This document shows, one piece after another, positions 46,626 to 62,659 of a DNA stretch of 64,000 bases (position 1 is its first letter; every line of letters begins with the position of its first letter). The position numbers were made by a program, and so were the translations under genes. Location: NCBI RefSeq assembly GCF_022419205.1, contig NZ_JAJOZU010000002.1:124001-188000 (forward strand). The letters run 5' to 3'. The DNA comes from Thermomonas alba. GTDB taxonomy: Bacteria > Pseudomonadota > Gammaproteobacteria > Xanthomonadales > Xanthomonadaceae. The notes beneath the pieces are model-generated. The model had not been told where the DNA came from, made no database searches, and saw only the letters and a list, made by a program, of their open reading frames with translations.

Positions 46626-48341
46626 TCAGGCGTCCTCGGTCACGCGCAGGACTTCCTCGATCGTGGTCTCGCCGCGCAGCGCCTTGGCGATCCCGACCTC
46701 GTACATGGTCGCCATGCCCGCCTGCCGCGCAAGCCGCTCGAGCTCGTCCATCCCGGCGTGGCGCATCACCGCGCGCCGCAGCGTATCGTCCATCACCAGC
46801 AGCTCCATGATGGTGGTGCGGCCGAGATAGCCGGTGGGCGACAGCGGCGAGGGCACCGGCCGGTACAGGAAGATCTCACCCTGCGGCTGGAAGCGGCGCA
46901 GGCCGAACTTCTCGATCTCCTCTGGGCTTGCCGGATAGCGCTGGGCGTGGGTCGGCTCCAGCCGGCGCACCAGGCGCTGGGCGAGGATGCCGTTGACGGT
47001 GGAAGTGAGCAGATAGTCCTCCACCCCCATGTCCAGCAGGCGGGTGATGCCGCCGGCGGCGTTGTTGGTGTGCAGGGTGCTCAGCACCAGGTGCCCGGTG
47101 AGCGCGGACTGGATCGCGATGCGCGCGGTCTCGAGGTCGCGCATCTCGCCGATCATGATGATGTCCGGGTCCTGGCGCACGATGCTGCGCAGGGCGCTGG
47201 CGAAATCCAGCCCGATCGCCGGCCGCGCCTGGATCTGGTTGATGCCCTCGATCTGGTACTCCACCGGGTCTTCGACGGTGATGATCTTGACCTTCGGGGT
47301 ATTGAGCCTGGACAGCGCGGTGTAGAGCGTCGTGGTCTTGCCCGAACCGGTGGGACCGGTCACCAGCAGGATGCCGTGCGGCTGCTCCAGCACCTTGAGG
47401 AAGCGCGGCATGAACGCCGGGCCGAAACCGAGCCGCTCGAAGTCCAGCACCACCGTCTCGCGATCGAGCAGGCGCATCACCACCGATTCACCGTGCGCGG
47501 TCGGCAGCGTGCTCACGCGCAGGTCCAGCTCCCTGCCCTGGACGCGCATGACGATGCGGCCGTCCTGCGGCAGCCGGCGTTCGGCGATGTTGAGCTTGGC
47601 CATGATCTTGATGCGGCTGACGATGGCGGCGGCGAGATTGCGCGGCGGGCTCTCGCCTTCCTCCAGCACGCCGTCGATGCGATAGCGCAGCTTCAGCCGG
47701 GTTTCGAACGGCTCGATGTGGATATCGGAGGCGCGCAGCTCCACCGCGCGCTGGATGATCAGATTGACCAGCCGGATCACCGGCGCTTCCGAGGCCAGAT
47801 CGCGCAGGTGCTCGATATCGTCGAGATCGCCCTCGCCCTCAGCCACTTCGACGATGCCTTCCATCGCGCTGCGGCCCTGGCCATACCAGCGTTCGATCAG
47901 CTCGTCGATCTCGCTGCGCAACGCCACTGCCGGGCGCAATGGGCGCCCCAGCGCCAGCTGCACCGCCTCGAGCACGTAGGCGTCCTGCGGATCCGCCAGC
48001 AGCACGTCCACCCCGTCGGGGTCGGCCGCGACCGCGACCACGTGGTGCTGCTTCATGAACTTCAGGCTGAGCGAGATCTCGTCCGGCGGCAGCTCGGGCA
48101 GCTCGCGCGTGCTGCGCAGCGGCAGCCCCAGCGCGGCCGCGCAGGCCTCGGCGTGGTCGCGCTCGGCCACCAGCCCCAGCCGCCCCAACAGCACCAGCAG
48201 ATCGCCGCCGTCCTGCTCCTTGAGCCGGCGCGCGCGCGCCAGGTCGGCGTCCTTCAGCTTCTCGCGCTGCAGCAGCAACGCCACGATGCGGTCTTCGGCA
48301 TCACGCTCGACGGATTCCTGTTGGGTGGCTACGGCATTCAC
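46626..48341 (-). CDS. gspE: Type II secretion ATPase GspE (XpsE-type)
   Basis: A 571-residue AAA+-like secretion ATPase. An N-terminal GspE domain (binds GspL) precedes Walker A GPTGSGKTTTLY, Asp box TVEDPVEYQIEGINQIQ, Walker B DIIMIGEMRDLETA and the His box LTGHLVLSTLHTN. The four-Cys zinc motif found near the C-terminus of most GspE proteins is missing: the region RRLEPTHAQRYPASPEEIEKF to PTGYLGRTTIMELL holds no Cys. I chose the GTG at 48341, eight bases after AGGAG, rather than the GTG two codons earlier. It is the first gene of the operon. Confidence 0.95.
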   Translation of the reverse strand: MNAVATQQESVERDAEDRIVALLLQREKLKDADLARARRLKEQDGGDLLVLLGRLGLVAERDHAEACAAALGLPLRSTRELPELPPDEISLSLKFMKQHHVVAVAADPDGVDVLLADPQDAYVLEAVQLALGRPLRPAVALRSEIDELIERWYGQGRSAMEGIVEVAEGEGDLDDIEHLRDLASEAPVIRLVNLIIQRAVELRASDIHIEPFETRLKLRYRIDGVLEEGESPPRNLAAAIVSRIKIMAKLNIAERRLPQDGRIVMRVQGRELDLRVSTLPTAHGESVVMRLLDRETVVLDFERLGFGPAFMPRFLKVLEQPHGILLVTGPTGSGKTTTLYTALSRLNTPKVKIITVEDPVEYQIEGINQIQARPAIGLDFASALRSIVRQDPDIIMIGEMRDLETARIAIQSALTGHLVLSTLHTNNAAGGITRLLDMGVEDYLLTSTVNGILAQRLVRRLEPTHAQRYPASPEEIEKFGLRRFQPQGEIFLYRPVPSPLSPTGYLGRTTIMELLVMDDTLRRAVMRHAGMDELERLARQAGMATMYEVGIAKALRGETTIEEVLRVTEDA

Positions 48342-48482
48342 GCGCACGACTCCTGCGATCCGCCGCGGACTTTAGCAGGCTGTGCGGATGCCGGAATGCC
48401 CGCTTTGGGCAGGCATCGCCCCGACGGCGCGCAGCTCGTCAGGCCGATGCGGCTTTCCGGCTCGCCCCACGCACCGGCCCGC
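48342..48482 (-). promoter_or_regulatory. Short region between purL and the type II secretion operon
   Basis: 141 bp that should hold the end of purL transcription and the secretion-operon promoter. It contains a bulged hairpin ATGCC-ggaa-TGCCC-gcttt-GGGCA-GGCAT near 48391-48419, without a U-tract. I cannot identify -35/-10 boxes with confidence. Confidence 0.4.
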
Positions 48483-52367
<3,885 letters not shown>

Positions 52368-52421
52368 GTCCGGCAATCGATGTGAACGGCCCGTCATTGT
52401 AGCCGAGCCGCGGCGCCGGCC

Positions 52422-53231
52422 TCAGCCGCCCTGCGCTTCCATCGCCTGCAGCCGCTGCAGCAGCCGCTCCGGGGGCAGATAGCCGCCGACCAGACGCCCA
52501 TCCGAAGTCAGGATCATCGGCGTGCCTTCCAGCCCCATCCGCTGCCCGGCGCGGTACTGCATGTCCACCGGCGTGCGCGTGCAGGTCGAAGACAGCGGCA
52601 CCGGGCGGTCGTTCTTGGCGTCGGTCAGCGCCTTGCGGCGATCAGGCGCGCACCAGACCGCGACCATCTTGCGGTAGTCGTCGCTGCCCAGGCCGGCGCG
52701 CGGGAAGGCCAGGTATTCGACCCGGATGCCGAGCGCGTTGTAGCGGCCGATCTCGGAGTGGAACTTGCGGCAATAGCCGCATTCGACGTCGGTCAGCACC
52801 ACCACCGTGTAGCGCGGCGTGCCTTTGGGCGTGAACACGATGCGGTCGGCCTCCGGCAACGCCGCCAGGATGTCCTTGCGCACCTGCGCCATCGCGACTT
52901 CGCTCAGATCCCGGCGCTTGGCCACATCCACCAGACCGCCCTGGAACAGGTATTTGCCATCGTCGCTGACGTACAGCACGGTGCCGCCGGCCACCACCTG
53001 ACGAAAGCCGGGAAGCGGGGCCGGGCCGATGCGCTCGATCGGCACGTCCCCGCCCAGCGCCAGCACCGCCGCGCGCGCGCGCGCCTCCGGGCTGCCGGCG
53101 GGGATGGCGTCCAGCTTCGCAGGCGGCACGTCGGCATCGGGCTTGGCGGACGGCGCGGCCGCACTGCCTCCGGACTGCGCGCAGGCGGACAGACTAAGGC
53201 CCAGCAACAGGGCGAGCACACAGGATTTCAT
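52422..53231 (-). CDS. dsbC: Thiol:disulfide interchange protein DsbC
   Basis: A 269-residue periplasmic disulfide isomerase. The signal peptide VLALLLGLSLSACAQ has a lipobox-like Cys; a DsbC dimerisation domain (VLYVSDDGKYLFQGGLVD) precedes the thioredoxin fold with active site ECGYCRKFH and the cis-Pro loop EGTPMIL. A second Cys pair (VWCAPDRR, SSTCTRT) is also typical. GGAG lies eight bases before the ATG. Confidence 0.94.
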   Translation of the reverse strand: MKSCVLALLLGLSLSACAQSGGSAAAPSAKPDADVPPAKLDAIPAGSPEARARAAVLALGGDVPIERIGPAPLPGFRQVVAGGTVLYVSDDGKYLFQGGLVDVAKRRDLSEVAMAQVRKDILAALPEADRIVFTPKGTPRYTVVVLTDVECGYCRKFHSEIGRYNALGIRVEYLAFPRAGLGSDDYRKMVAVWCAPDRRKALTDAKNDRPVPLSSTCTRTPVDMQYRAGQRMGLEGTPMILTSDGRLVGGYLPPERLLQRLQAMEAQGG

Positions 53232-53298
53232 CGATACTCCAAAGAATGGCGGGCGCAATCGACAAACGCCCATCAGCGGGGCATTGTCGCACGTCGTC

Positions 53299-54261
53299 TC
53301 AGGCGCGCGGGTGATGCTGCGCGTGCAGCTGGCGCAGGCGGTCGCGCGCGATCAGGGTGTAGATCTGGGTAGTGGACAGCGCGCTGTGGCCCAGCAGCAT
53401 CTGCAGCGCGCGCAGGTCGGCGCCGTGATTGAGCAGATGGGTGGCGAAACTGTGGCGCAGCCCGTGCGGGCTGATCCGGGCCGGATCGATCCCGGCCAGC
53501 GCCGCATACCGCTTCACCAGCGCCCAGAACCCTTGCCGGCTGAGCGGGGCGCCGGTCGGCGCGAGAAACAGCCACGTGACCGCGGCTGGGGCGCGCGCGC
53601 CGGCCAGCAGCGCCGGCCGTGCCTGGTGCAGATAGCGCTCCAGCCAGTGCCGGGACTCCTCGCCCAGCGGCACCAGGCGCTCGCGGTCACCCTTGCCGCG
53701 CACCCGCACCAGACCCTGGCGCAGATTGACCGCGGCGCCCGGCAAGTTGACCAGCTCACTCACGCGCAAACCGCAGGCATACATCAGCTCCAGCATCGCG
53801 CGATCGCGCAGGCCCACGGGAGTGGCTACATCCGGCGCTTCCAGCAGCGCGGCCACCTGCGCCTCGGACAGCGCCTTCGGCAGCAGCCTCGGCAGCGTCG
53901 GCGATTGCAGCAGCGCGCTGGGATCGTCCTGACGCAGCCCGCTGCGGCAGGCGTGCGCATAGAACGCATGCAGGCAGGCCAGCAGGCGCGCCGTGCTGCG
54001 CGCCGCGTATCCGGCCTGCGCGCGCATCGCCAGATAATCGAACAGCGCCGCGCGATCGGCCTGCAGCAACGCAGGGCGTGCGGTCGCGCGCAGCCAGCGC
54101 GCCAGCGCCTGCAGGTCGGCGCGGTAGGCGGCCAGGGTGGCCGCGGCCAGCCCGCGCTCGGCCCACAGCGCGTCCAGGAAGCGCTCGATCGCCTGCGCAT
54201 CCTCCGTCTCCAGCGGCGGCAGGCGATGAACATGGCGACGGCGGTCTGCGGCGGTCGGCAT
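53299..54261 (-). CDS. xerD: Site-specific tyrosine recombinase XerD
   Basis: A 320-residue recombinase that resolves chromosome dimers at dif together with XerC. The SAM-like DNA-binding domain is followed by the catalytic set: Arg in [11 protein letters not shown], Lys in [13 protein letters not shown], HxxR in [18 protein letters not shown], His in [13 protein letters not shown] and the Tyr nucleophile in [10 protein letters not shown]. Similarity to XerC is also high, but [12 protein letters not shown] and position beside dsbC fit XerD. No integron or prophage is nearby, so it is the housekeeping enzyme. Confidence 0.92.
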   Translation of the reverse strand: MPTAADRRRHVHRLPPLETEDAQAIERFLDALWAERGLAAATLAAYRADLQALARWLRATARPALLQADRAALFDYLAMRAQAGYAARSTARLLACLHAFYAHACRSGLRQDDPSALLQSPTLPRLLPKALSEAQVAALLEAPDVATPVGLRDRAMLELMYACGLRVSELVNLPGAAVNLRQGLVRVRGKGDRERLVPLGEESRHWLERYLHQARPALLAGARAPAAVTWLFLAPTGAPLSRQGFWALVKRYAALAGIDPARISPHGLRHSFATHLLNHGADLRALQMLLGHSALSTTQIYTLIARDRLRQLHAQHHPRA

Positions 54262-54298
54262 CGTGCGACAGCGTAGCGGCAAGCGCGCACGCCGTCTG

Positions 54299-54304
54299 TA
54301 TCCT
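54299..54304 (+). promoter_or_regulatory. -10-like TATCCT six bases before the RDD gene ATG
   Basis: TATCCT-GTGCCT-ATG without a Shine-Dalgarno sequence, the same arrangement as at hemF and trmL. Confidence 0.45.
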
Positions 54305-54310
54305 GTGCCT

Positions 54311-54745
54311 ATGCAAGACCGTCTGCCGCCACTGATTGGCTGGCGCCTGCTGGCGCTGCTGTACGACTTGTTCCCAGTGCTGGGGCTGTGGTTCGTGGTC
54401 GCCGCGCTGTTCACCGCCCTGCATGGCGACGCGGTGCGCGGCGGGGCGCTGGGGCTGCTGGAGTTCGCCGCGCTGTGGCTGGTGGCGGGGCTGTACGCGA
54501 CCTGGAGCTGGCGCCGCGGCGGGCAGACCCTCGGCATGCGGCCGTGGCGGCTACGCCTGGTCGCCATCGACGGCGACCGCCCGGGCTGGCGCGCGCTGTG
54601 GCTGCGCTATCTGCTCGGCGGGCTGTCGCTGCTGGCCGGCGGGCTCGGGTTCTGGTGGGCCTGGCTGGATCGCGACGGCCTGACCTGGCACGACCGCGCC
54701 AGCCACACGCGCCTGCTGCGCGGCCCGCCGCCATCGGCGCAATGA
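54311..54745 (+). CDS. RDD-family membrane protein
   Basis: A 144-residue protein with an N-terminal RxLALLYD segment and three or four hydrophobic helices ([53 protein letters not shown]), then [15 protein letters not shown] and [11 protein letters not shown], which are typical RDD motifs. RDD proteins include some proposed transporters; the role here is unknown. It lies between xerD and lptG. Confidence 0.85.
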   Translation: MQDRLPPLIGWRLLALLYDLFPVLGLWFVVAALFTALHGDAVRGGALGLLEFAALWLVAGLYATWSWRRGGQTLGMRPWRLRLVAIDGDRPGWRALWLRYLLGGLSLLAGGLGFWWAWLDRDGLTWHDRASHTRLLRGPPPSAQ

Positions 54746-54762
54746 GCCCGTTGCAGCGCGCC

Positions 54763-55860
54763 TCAATCGCTGCGCCGGCGCAACAGCCACCACGACACCG
54801 CCAGCATGATGACGGGCGGCATCGCATAGGCGATGCGATAGTCCATACGAAACACGCCGGCAATTTGCACTGCCATCTTCTGCAGAATGAAGAACCCCAG
54901 CGCGAACACCATGCCGAGGAACAAGCGCTTGCCGTAGCCGCCACTGCGCAGCGAGCCGAACGCGAACGGCAACGCCGCCAGACACAGCGCCAGCACATTG
55001 AACGGGTAGAACCAGCGGCTCCAGTAGACGTTTTCGAACTCGGCCGCATCCAGCTGGTTGCGCCGCCGATAGTCGATGCTGGCACGCAGCTCGCGGCTGC
55101 TCATGTTGCCGGGGCGGGTGATGCTGGAAGCCAGCGCCGACTGGTCCAGCTTCGAATCCCAGCGCTCCTGTGCGATCCGCTGGCGCTGCACCGACTTGGC
55201 ACCGAACACCGTCCGCTCGACTCCGTAGAGCCACCACTGCCCGCGGCGATGCTCGGCCCTGTCCACGCTGGCGATCGAGGCCAGGCGACCGTCGGGCGCG
55301 AACTCGAACATGCGCACCCCGCGCAGCTCCAGCCAGCGATCGTTGCCACGCTGCTTTTCCTCGCCGCCGTGGGCATTCAGGAACATGTCGCCCTCGCGCG
55401 CCCACAAGCCGCTATAGCGCGATACCGCCAGGTTGCGATGGCGGATGGCCTTGATCGCCTGCGCGCGCTCGTCGCCCCACGGCGCCAGGGTCTCGCCCGT
55501 GACCACCATCAGCACGGTCAACAGCGCCAGCGTTCCCAGCACCGACGCCGCCAGCTGCGCGCGCGACAGCCCGACCGCGCGCAGCACGGTCAGCTCCGAG
55601 TTGGCGGCCAGTTGGCCCAGCCCCAGCAGCATGCCAATCACCGCCGCGGTCGGAAACAGCATGTACATGCGGCTGGGAATGGTCAGCCCGGTGGCGGCGA
55701 TGGCGTGGTTGATGGTGTAGCCGCCGCGCCCCAGCTCGTCCAGCTCGCCGACGAAGGCGAGCATCACGTCCAGCCCCAGCAGCACGCCCCAGGCCAGCAG
55801 CACGCTGACCAGCACGGCGCGCCCCAGATAGACATCGTGCACCCGCGGCCAGCGCCTCAT
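54763..55860 (-). CDS. lptG: LPS export ABC transporter permease LptG
   Basis: A 365-residue permease of the LptB2FG extractor that lifts LPS from the inner membrane. Six TM helices flank a periplasmic beta-jellyroll; GYTINHAIAATGLTIPSRMY, LAANSELTVLRAVGLSRAQL (coupling helix to LptB) and YPFNVLALCLAALPFAFGSL are typical. The ATG overlaps the lptF stop by four bases (ATGA). lptB, lptA and lptC are elsewhere. Confidence 0.95.
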   Translation of the reverse strand: MRRWPRVHDVYLGRAVLVSVLLAWGVLLGLDVMLAFVGELDELGRGGYTINHAIAATGLTIPSRMYMLFPTAAVIGMLLGLGQLAANSELTVLRAVGLSRAQLAASVLGTLALLTVLMVVTGETLAPWGDERAQAIKAIRHRNLAVSRYSGLWAREGDMFLNAHGGEEKQRGNDRWLELRGVRMFEFAPDGRLASIASVDRAEHRRGQWWLYGVERTVFGAKSVQRQRIAQERWDSKLDQSALASSITRPGNMSSRELRASIDYRRRNQLDAAEFENVYWSRWFYPFNVLALCLAALPFAFGSLRSGGYGKRLFLGMVFALGFFILQKMAVQIAGVFRMDYRIAYAMPPVIMLAVSWWLLRRRSD

Positions 55861-56936
55861 CGCCGCCCCCCGGGCCGCGTCAGGCGACCATCGCGCGCGT
55901 ACCTGAAGGCGGCCAGCGCCAGCAGCGGCAACAGCAGCCACCACAGCCCGGCCGCGGCAGGGATCCGCCCTTCGGCCAGCCATTGGGTCCCCAGCACCAT
56001 CAGGAACAGGCTCACCAGATAGACCAGGAAGGCCAGCAGCATCGCGCCATGGCGCGACTGCCGCGGCCCGGTGCGGGCCAGCGGCACCGCCAGCAGCGCC
56101 AGCGCCAGCGCCAGCAGCGGCGGCGCGATCCGCCAGTGCAGCTCGGCCTGCGCCGCCGGGGCCGGGTTGCCCAGCAGGGCCGGAGTCGGCAGCAGCTCGG
56201 GATCATCCAGCCGTGGGGTATCACCGGAGGACGGCAGCTCCATCTCGTTGCGGCGGTAGCGCATCAGCCGATAGTCGAGATCGGGGCCGGCCGCCGGGCC
56301 TTCGACCCGGAATCCGTCCACCAGCGCCAGCATGCGCGCGCCGTGGTCGCGGTACAGCTCGCCGCTGCGCGCGGTGACCACGTCGAGGCGATCGGCGCGC
56401 TCGTGAAACATGAACACCCGCGCCAGCTGGGTGCCGTCATTCGACATCTGGCCGACATAGGCCACCCCGCCGTTCGCGAGCGGGGTGAAACGGCCGGGCT
56501 CCAGCCCCGCCACCAGCAGGTTCTTGTTGGCCTCGATCACCATCCCACGCGCCAGCCGGTTGGCCCAAGGCCCCAGCCATAGCGAGCAGACCGCCACCAC
56601 CAGCAGCACCGGCAGCGTCACCACCGCCAGCGCCGGCAACACGCGCGCCGGGCCGACGCCGACCGCTGCCAGCGCGTACATCTCCGAATCCCGGTACAGC
56701 CGCCCCACCCCGAGCAGCAGCCCAAGCAGCAGGGCGAGCGGCAGGATCAGCGGCAGATAGCCAAGCAAACGCAGCCCCAGCTGCGACAGTAGCAGTACCG
56801 GCGGCACCTTGCCGCGCGCCATCTCGCCGATCAGGTCGGCGAACAGGCCGCCCAGGCTGACCATGACCAGCACCACCAGCGCCGCCACCACGGCACGGCT
56901 GAATTCGGCACTCAGGTAGCGGTCCAGCTTCGGCAT
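55857..56936 (-). CDS. lptF: LPS export ABC transporter permease LptF
   Basis: A 359-residue partner of LptG with the same six-TM plus beta-jellyroll plan. The start MPKLDRYLSAEFSRAVVAAL and the coupling region YRDSEMYALAAVGVGPARVL are characteristic. A TTTAAA 13 bases upstream of the ATG on the minus strand may be its -10 box. It is divergent from pepA with 148 bp between them, holding both promoters and no gene. Confidence 0.95.
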   Translation of the reverse strand: MPKLDRYLSAEFSRAVVAALVVLVMVSLGGLFADLIGEMARGKVPPVLLLSQLGLRLLGYLPLILPLALLLGLLLGVGRLYRDSEMYALAAVGVGPARVLPALAVVTLPVLLVVAVCSLWLGPWANRLARGMVIEANKNLLVAGLEPGRFTPLANGGVAYVGQMSNDGTQLARVFMFHERADRLDVVTARSGELYRDHGARMLALVDGFRVEGPAAGPDLDYRLMRYRRNEMELPSSGDTPRLDDPELLPTPALLGNPAPAAQAELHWRIAPPLLALALALLAVPLARTGPRQSRHGAMLLAFLVYLVSLFLMVLGTQWLAEGRIPAAAGLWWLLLPLLALAAFRYARDGRLTRPGGRR

Positions 56937-57084
56937 CGGGCCCGGTTGCTTTAAAATCGACGATCCACTCTCGCGCGGCCTCGCCGCCCGAATGCAGGCC
57001 GCGCATTGTATGCCACACCGCCTGCGCTTCTTGCCCCCGGCACACCGGCCGGGCCCGCACCTGCCACAACGGATACGCTGATCG

Positions 57085-58566
57085 ATGAGCCTCGAATTTC
57101 GCCTGAACCAAACCGCCCCTGCCGCAGCCAGCGTCGATTGCGTGGTCGTCGGCGCCTTCGCCGACGGCCGCCTGACCCCTGCCGGCCAGCAGCTGGATGC
57201 CGCCTGCGGTGGCCGCCTGGCGGCACTGATCGCACGCGGCGACATCGAGGGCAAGGCCGGCAAGACCGCGCTGCTGCACGATCTGCCCGGCATCGCCGCG
57301 CCGCGGGTGCTGGTGGTTGGCCTCGGCGAGGCCGGGAAGTTCGGCGCGGCGCAGTACCTGAAGGCGGTGAGCGCGGCCGCGCGCACGCTGAAGACCGGCC
57401 CGGCGGCCAGCGCGCTGCTGACCCTGACCGAGCTGGCGGTGAAGGACCGCGACGCCGCCTGGGCAGTCCGCCAGGCGGTGATCACCGCCGACCACGCCTG
57501 CTACCGCTACACCGCCACCCTCGGCACCGACAGCCCCAAGCGCAAGCACACCGGCCTGAGCCGGCTGGAACTGGCTGGCAGCGATGACACCGCGCTGGCG
57601 CGCGGGATTGCCATCGCCAAGGGCGTGGCCTTCACCCGCGAACTGGGCAACCTGCCGCCCAACATCTGCACCCCGGCGTATCTGGCCGAGCAGGCGCAGG
57701 CCTTGGCTGCGGCCCATCCCGGCGTGGAATGCGAAGTGCTGGACGAGCAAGCGATGCAGGCGCTGGGGATGGGCGCGCTGCTGGCAGTCGCGCGCGGCAG
57801 CGCGCAGCGTCCGCGCCTGATCGTGCTCAAGTACTCCAACGGCGGCGACGCCAAGCCCTACGTGCTGGTCGGCAAGGGCATCACCTTCGACACCGGCGGC
57901 GTCAACCTCAAGGTGCAGGGCGGCATCGAGGAAATGAAGTACGACATGTGCGGCGCCGGCAGCGTGCTCGGCACCTTCCTCGCCGCAGTCGAGATGCAGC
58001 TGCCGGTCAATCTGGTGTGCATCGCCGCGGCGGTGGAGAACGCCATCGACGGCAACAGCTACCGCCCGTCCGATGTGATCACCAGCATGTCCGGCAAGAC
58101 CATCGAGGTCGGCAACACCGATGCCGAAGGGCGCCTGATCCTGTGCGATGCGCTGACCTATGCGCAGCGCTTCCAGCCGGCAGCGCTGATCGACGTGGCC
58201 ACCCTGACCGGCGCCTGCATGATCGCGCTGGGCAAACATGCCACCGGGGTGATGACCAAGGACAGCGACGATCTCGCCCGCGAGCTGCTCGCGGCCGGCG
58301 AGATCGCGCACGACCGCGGCTGGCAGCTGCCGCTGTGGGACGACTACCAGCCGCTGCTGGATTCCGCCTTCGCCGACGTCTACAACATCGGCGGCCGCTG
58401 GGCCGGCGCGATCACCGCCGGCTGCTTCCTGTCGCGCTTCACCGAGGGCCAGCGCTGGGTGCATCTGGACATCGCCGGCCCGGCCTCCGAGGACGGCAAG
58501 ATGGGCATGGCCACCGGGCGCCCGGTCGGCATGCTCAGCCAGTGGCTGCTGGACCGGGTTGCGTAA
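57085..58566 (+). CDS. pepA: Leucyl aminopeptidase (M17)
   Basis: A 493-residue hexameric aminopeptidase with two metal ions per site. The metal and catalytic residues are in [29 protein letters not shown] and the family signature [14 protein letters not shown]. In E. coli PepA also acts in Xer recombination and carAB control; the same may hold here but is not shown. holC and valS follow in the order common to gammaproteobacteria. Confidence 0.96.
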   Translation: MSLEFRLNQTAPAAASVDCVVVGAFADGRLTPAGQQLDAACGGRLAALIARGDIEGKAGKTALLHDLPGIAAPRVLVVGLGEAGKFGAAQYLKAVSAAARTLKTGPAASALLTLTELAVKDRDAAWAVRQAVITADHACYRYTATLGTDSPKRKHTGLSRLELAGSDDTALARGIAIAKGVAFTRELGNLPPNICTPAYLAEQAQALAAAHPGVECEVLDEQAMQALGMGALLAVARGSAQRPRLIVLKYSNGGDAKPYVLVGKGITFDTGGVNLKVQGGIEEMKYDMCGAGSVLGTFLAAVEMQLPVNLVCIAAAVENAIDGNSYRPSDVITSMSGKTIEVGNTDAEGRLILCDALTYAQRFQPAALIDVATLTGACMIALGKHATGVMTKDSDDLARELLAAGEIAHDRGWQLPLWDDYQPLLDSAFADVYNIGGRWAGAITAGCFLSRFTEGQRWVHLDIAGPASEDGKMGMATGRPVGMLSQWLLDRVA

Positions 58567-58572
58567 GCGCCG

Positions 58573-58998
58573 ATGCCGCGCGCCGATTTCTACCTGATCG
58601 ACAAGCCGCGCTTCCGCGCGCAGCCGCTGCTGCTGGTGTGCGAGCTGGCGCGCAAGGCGCATGCCAGCGGCCAGCCCACCCTCATCCTGGCGCGCAACCA
58701 GGCCCAGGCCGAGACGCTGGACGATCTGCTGTGGGCGTTCGATCCGGACGAATACCTGCCGCACCAGATCGCCGGGCTGGACGAGGACGAAGACGAAGCG
58801 CCGATCCTGATCGCCCCGCCGGAGATCGACGCGCCGCTGCGCCCGCTGCTGATCAACCTGCGCGACGACCCGCCGCAAGGCGCGTTCGAGCGCGTGCTGG
58901 AAGTGGTGCCGGCCGATCCGGCCGCGCGCGGCCCGCTGCGCGCGCGCTGGAAGCACTACCAGGCGCTCGGCTTCCAGCTCAACAAATACGACATGTAA
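58573..58998 (+). CDS. holC: DNA polymerase III subunit chi
   Basis: A 141-residue Rossmann-like protein that joins the clamp loader to SSB. Typical stretches are [42 protein letters not shown] and EYLPHQIAG, and a C-terminal [13 protein letters not shown]. It lies seven bases after pepA and ten before valS. Its partner psi (holD) is considered below at 62348. Confidence 0.93.
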   Translation: MPRADFYLIDKPRFRAQPLLLVCELARKAHASGQPTLILARNQAQAETLDDLLWAFDPDEYLPHQIAGLDEDEDEAPILIAPPEIDAPLRPLLINLRDDPPQGAFERVLEVVPADPAARGPLRARWKHYQALGFQLNKYDM

Positions 58999-59008
58999 TC
59001 CCGCTCCG

Positions 59009-61837
<2,829 letters not shown>

Positions 61838-61859
61838 GCGCGCGCGCCGCCGGCGCCCG

Positions 61860-62351
61860 TCACTCCGGCAGCAGCTCCATCGCCATCACGATCGCATCCT
61901 CGCGGGCATTGCCGGGCGCCGGGTAATAGCGCGGGCGGCGGCCGATCTCGTTGAAGCCGCTGCGCTGGTACAGCGCGAGCGCGCGCGGGTTGGACGGGCG
62001 CACCTCCAGGAACACCCGCTGCGCGCCGTGCCCGCGCGCGATTTTCAACAGCGCCTGCAGCATGCGCCGGCCCAGGCCGCGGCCTTCGAACTCCGGAGCC
62101 GTGCACAGGTTCAGCACATGCGCCTCATCGGCGGCGACGCTGAGCACGCCATATCCGGCCAGACGGCCATCGGGCAGCTCCTGCACCCACATCGCATAGC
62201 CGGCGCGCAGGCAGTCGCGGAAGATGCCGGGCGTCCATGGAAAGGCATAGGCGCGACGCTCGATCGCCATCACCGCCTCGAGATCGGCCTCGCGCATCGG
62301 CCGCAGCCGCGGCTGCACCGCGCTGGCATAGGCGTCGAGCGCGGTGCTCAC
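61860..62351 (-). CDS. rimI: Ribosomal protein S18-alanine N-acetyltransferase
   Basis: A 163-residue GNAT enzyme. The acetyl-CoA loop is EGRGLGRRMLQAL; AFPWTPGIFRDCLRAGY near the start and VFLEVRPSNPRALALYQRSGF are the RimI signatures. I chose the GTG at 62351, which overlaps the stop of the upstream small gene. The order of that gene and rimI matches holD-rimI of enteric bacteria. Confidence 0.9.
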   Translation of the reverse strand: MSTALDAYASAVQPRLRPMREADLEAVMAIERRAYAFPWTPGIFRDCLRAGYAMWVQELPDGRLAGYGVLSVAADEAHVLNLCTAPEFEGRGLGRRMLQALLKIARGHGAQRVFLEVRPSNPRALALYQRSGFNEIGRRPRYYPAPGNAREDAIVMAMELLPE

Positions 62352-62659
62352 GGGCGACCTCGACGCAGCGCGCGCAGGCGCGGCCACAACGCACGCTTGG
62401 CGGCCGGATCGTCGCGCAGGCGCGGCAGCAGGTCGGCGATCCCGGCCTGCTGTGCCAGCAACGCCTGCGGCGACAGCCGCGCCGCCAGCGCCAGCTTCGC
62501 CAGCAAGGCCGCATCACGCGCGTCCGGAGCCGCCTGCAGCGGTGCGACGGCGTGCTCCAGCGCGCGCTCGGGAGCGGCATTCGCCACCGCCGCGATCACC
62601 CGATACGGGACGTGGCCGAGCTCGGCCAGCACCAGGCGCTGGAACGGATCCCAGCTCAA
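62348..62659 (-). CDS. Small protein between pssA and rimI; candidate DNA polymerase III subunit psi
   Basis: A 103-residue protein starting at a TTG that overlaps the pssA stop (TTGA) and ending on the rimI start. I do not see a certain family, but three points suggest HolD. It sits directly upstream of rimI as holD does in E. coli; its N-terminus FQRLVLAELGHVPYRV has the L-x-x-LG pattern of the chi-binding peptide of psi; and its C-terminus LRDDPAAKRALWPRLRAL resembles the E. coli psi end LRANPTARAALWQQI. It is shorter than E. coli psi (137 residues). Psi links chi to the clamp loader, and chi is encoded 3.4 kb away. Confidence 0.6.
   Translation of the reverse strand: MSWDPFQRLVLAELGHVPYRVIAAVANAAPERALEHAVAPLQAAPDARDAALLAKLALAARLSPQALLAQQAGIADLLPRLRDDPAAKRALWPRLRALRRGRP

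Noticed and set aside
55857-57485. 542-codon version of lptF
   Set aside because: The extra N-terminal part is antisense to pepA; the family begins at the MPKLDRY start at 56936.
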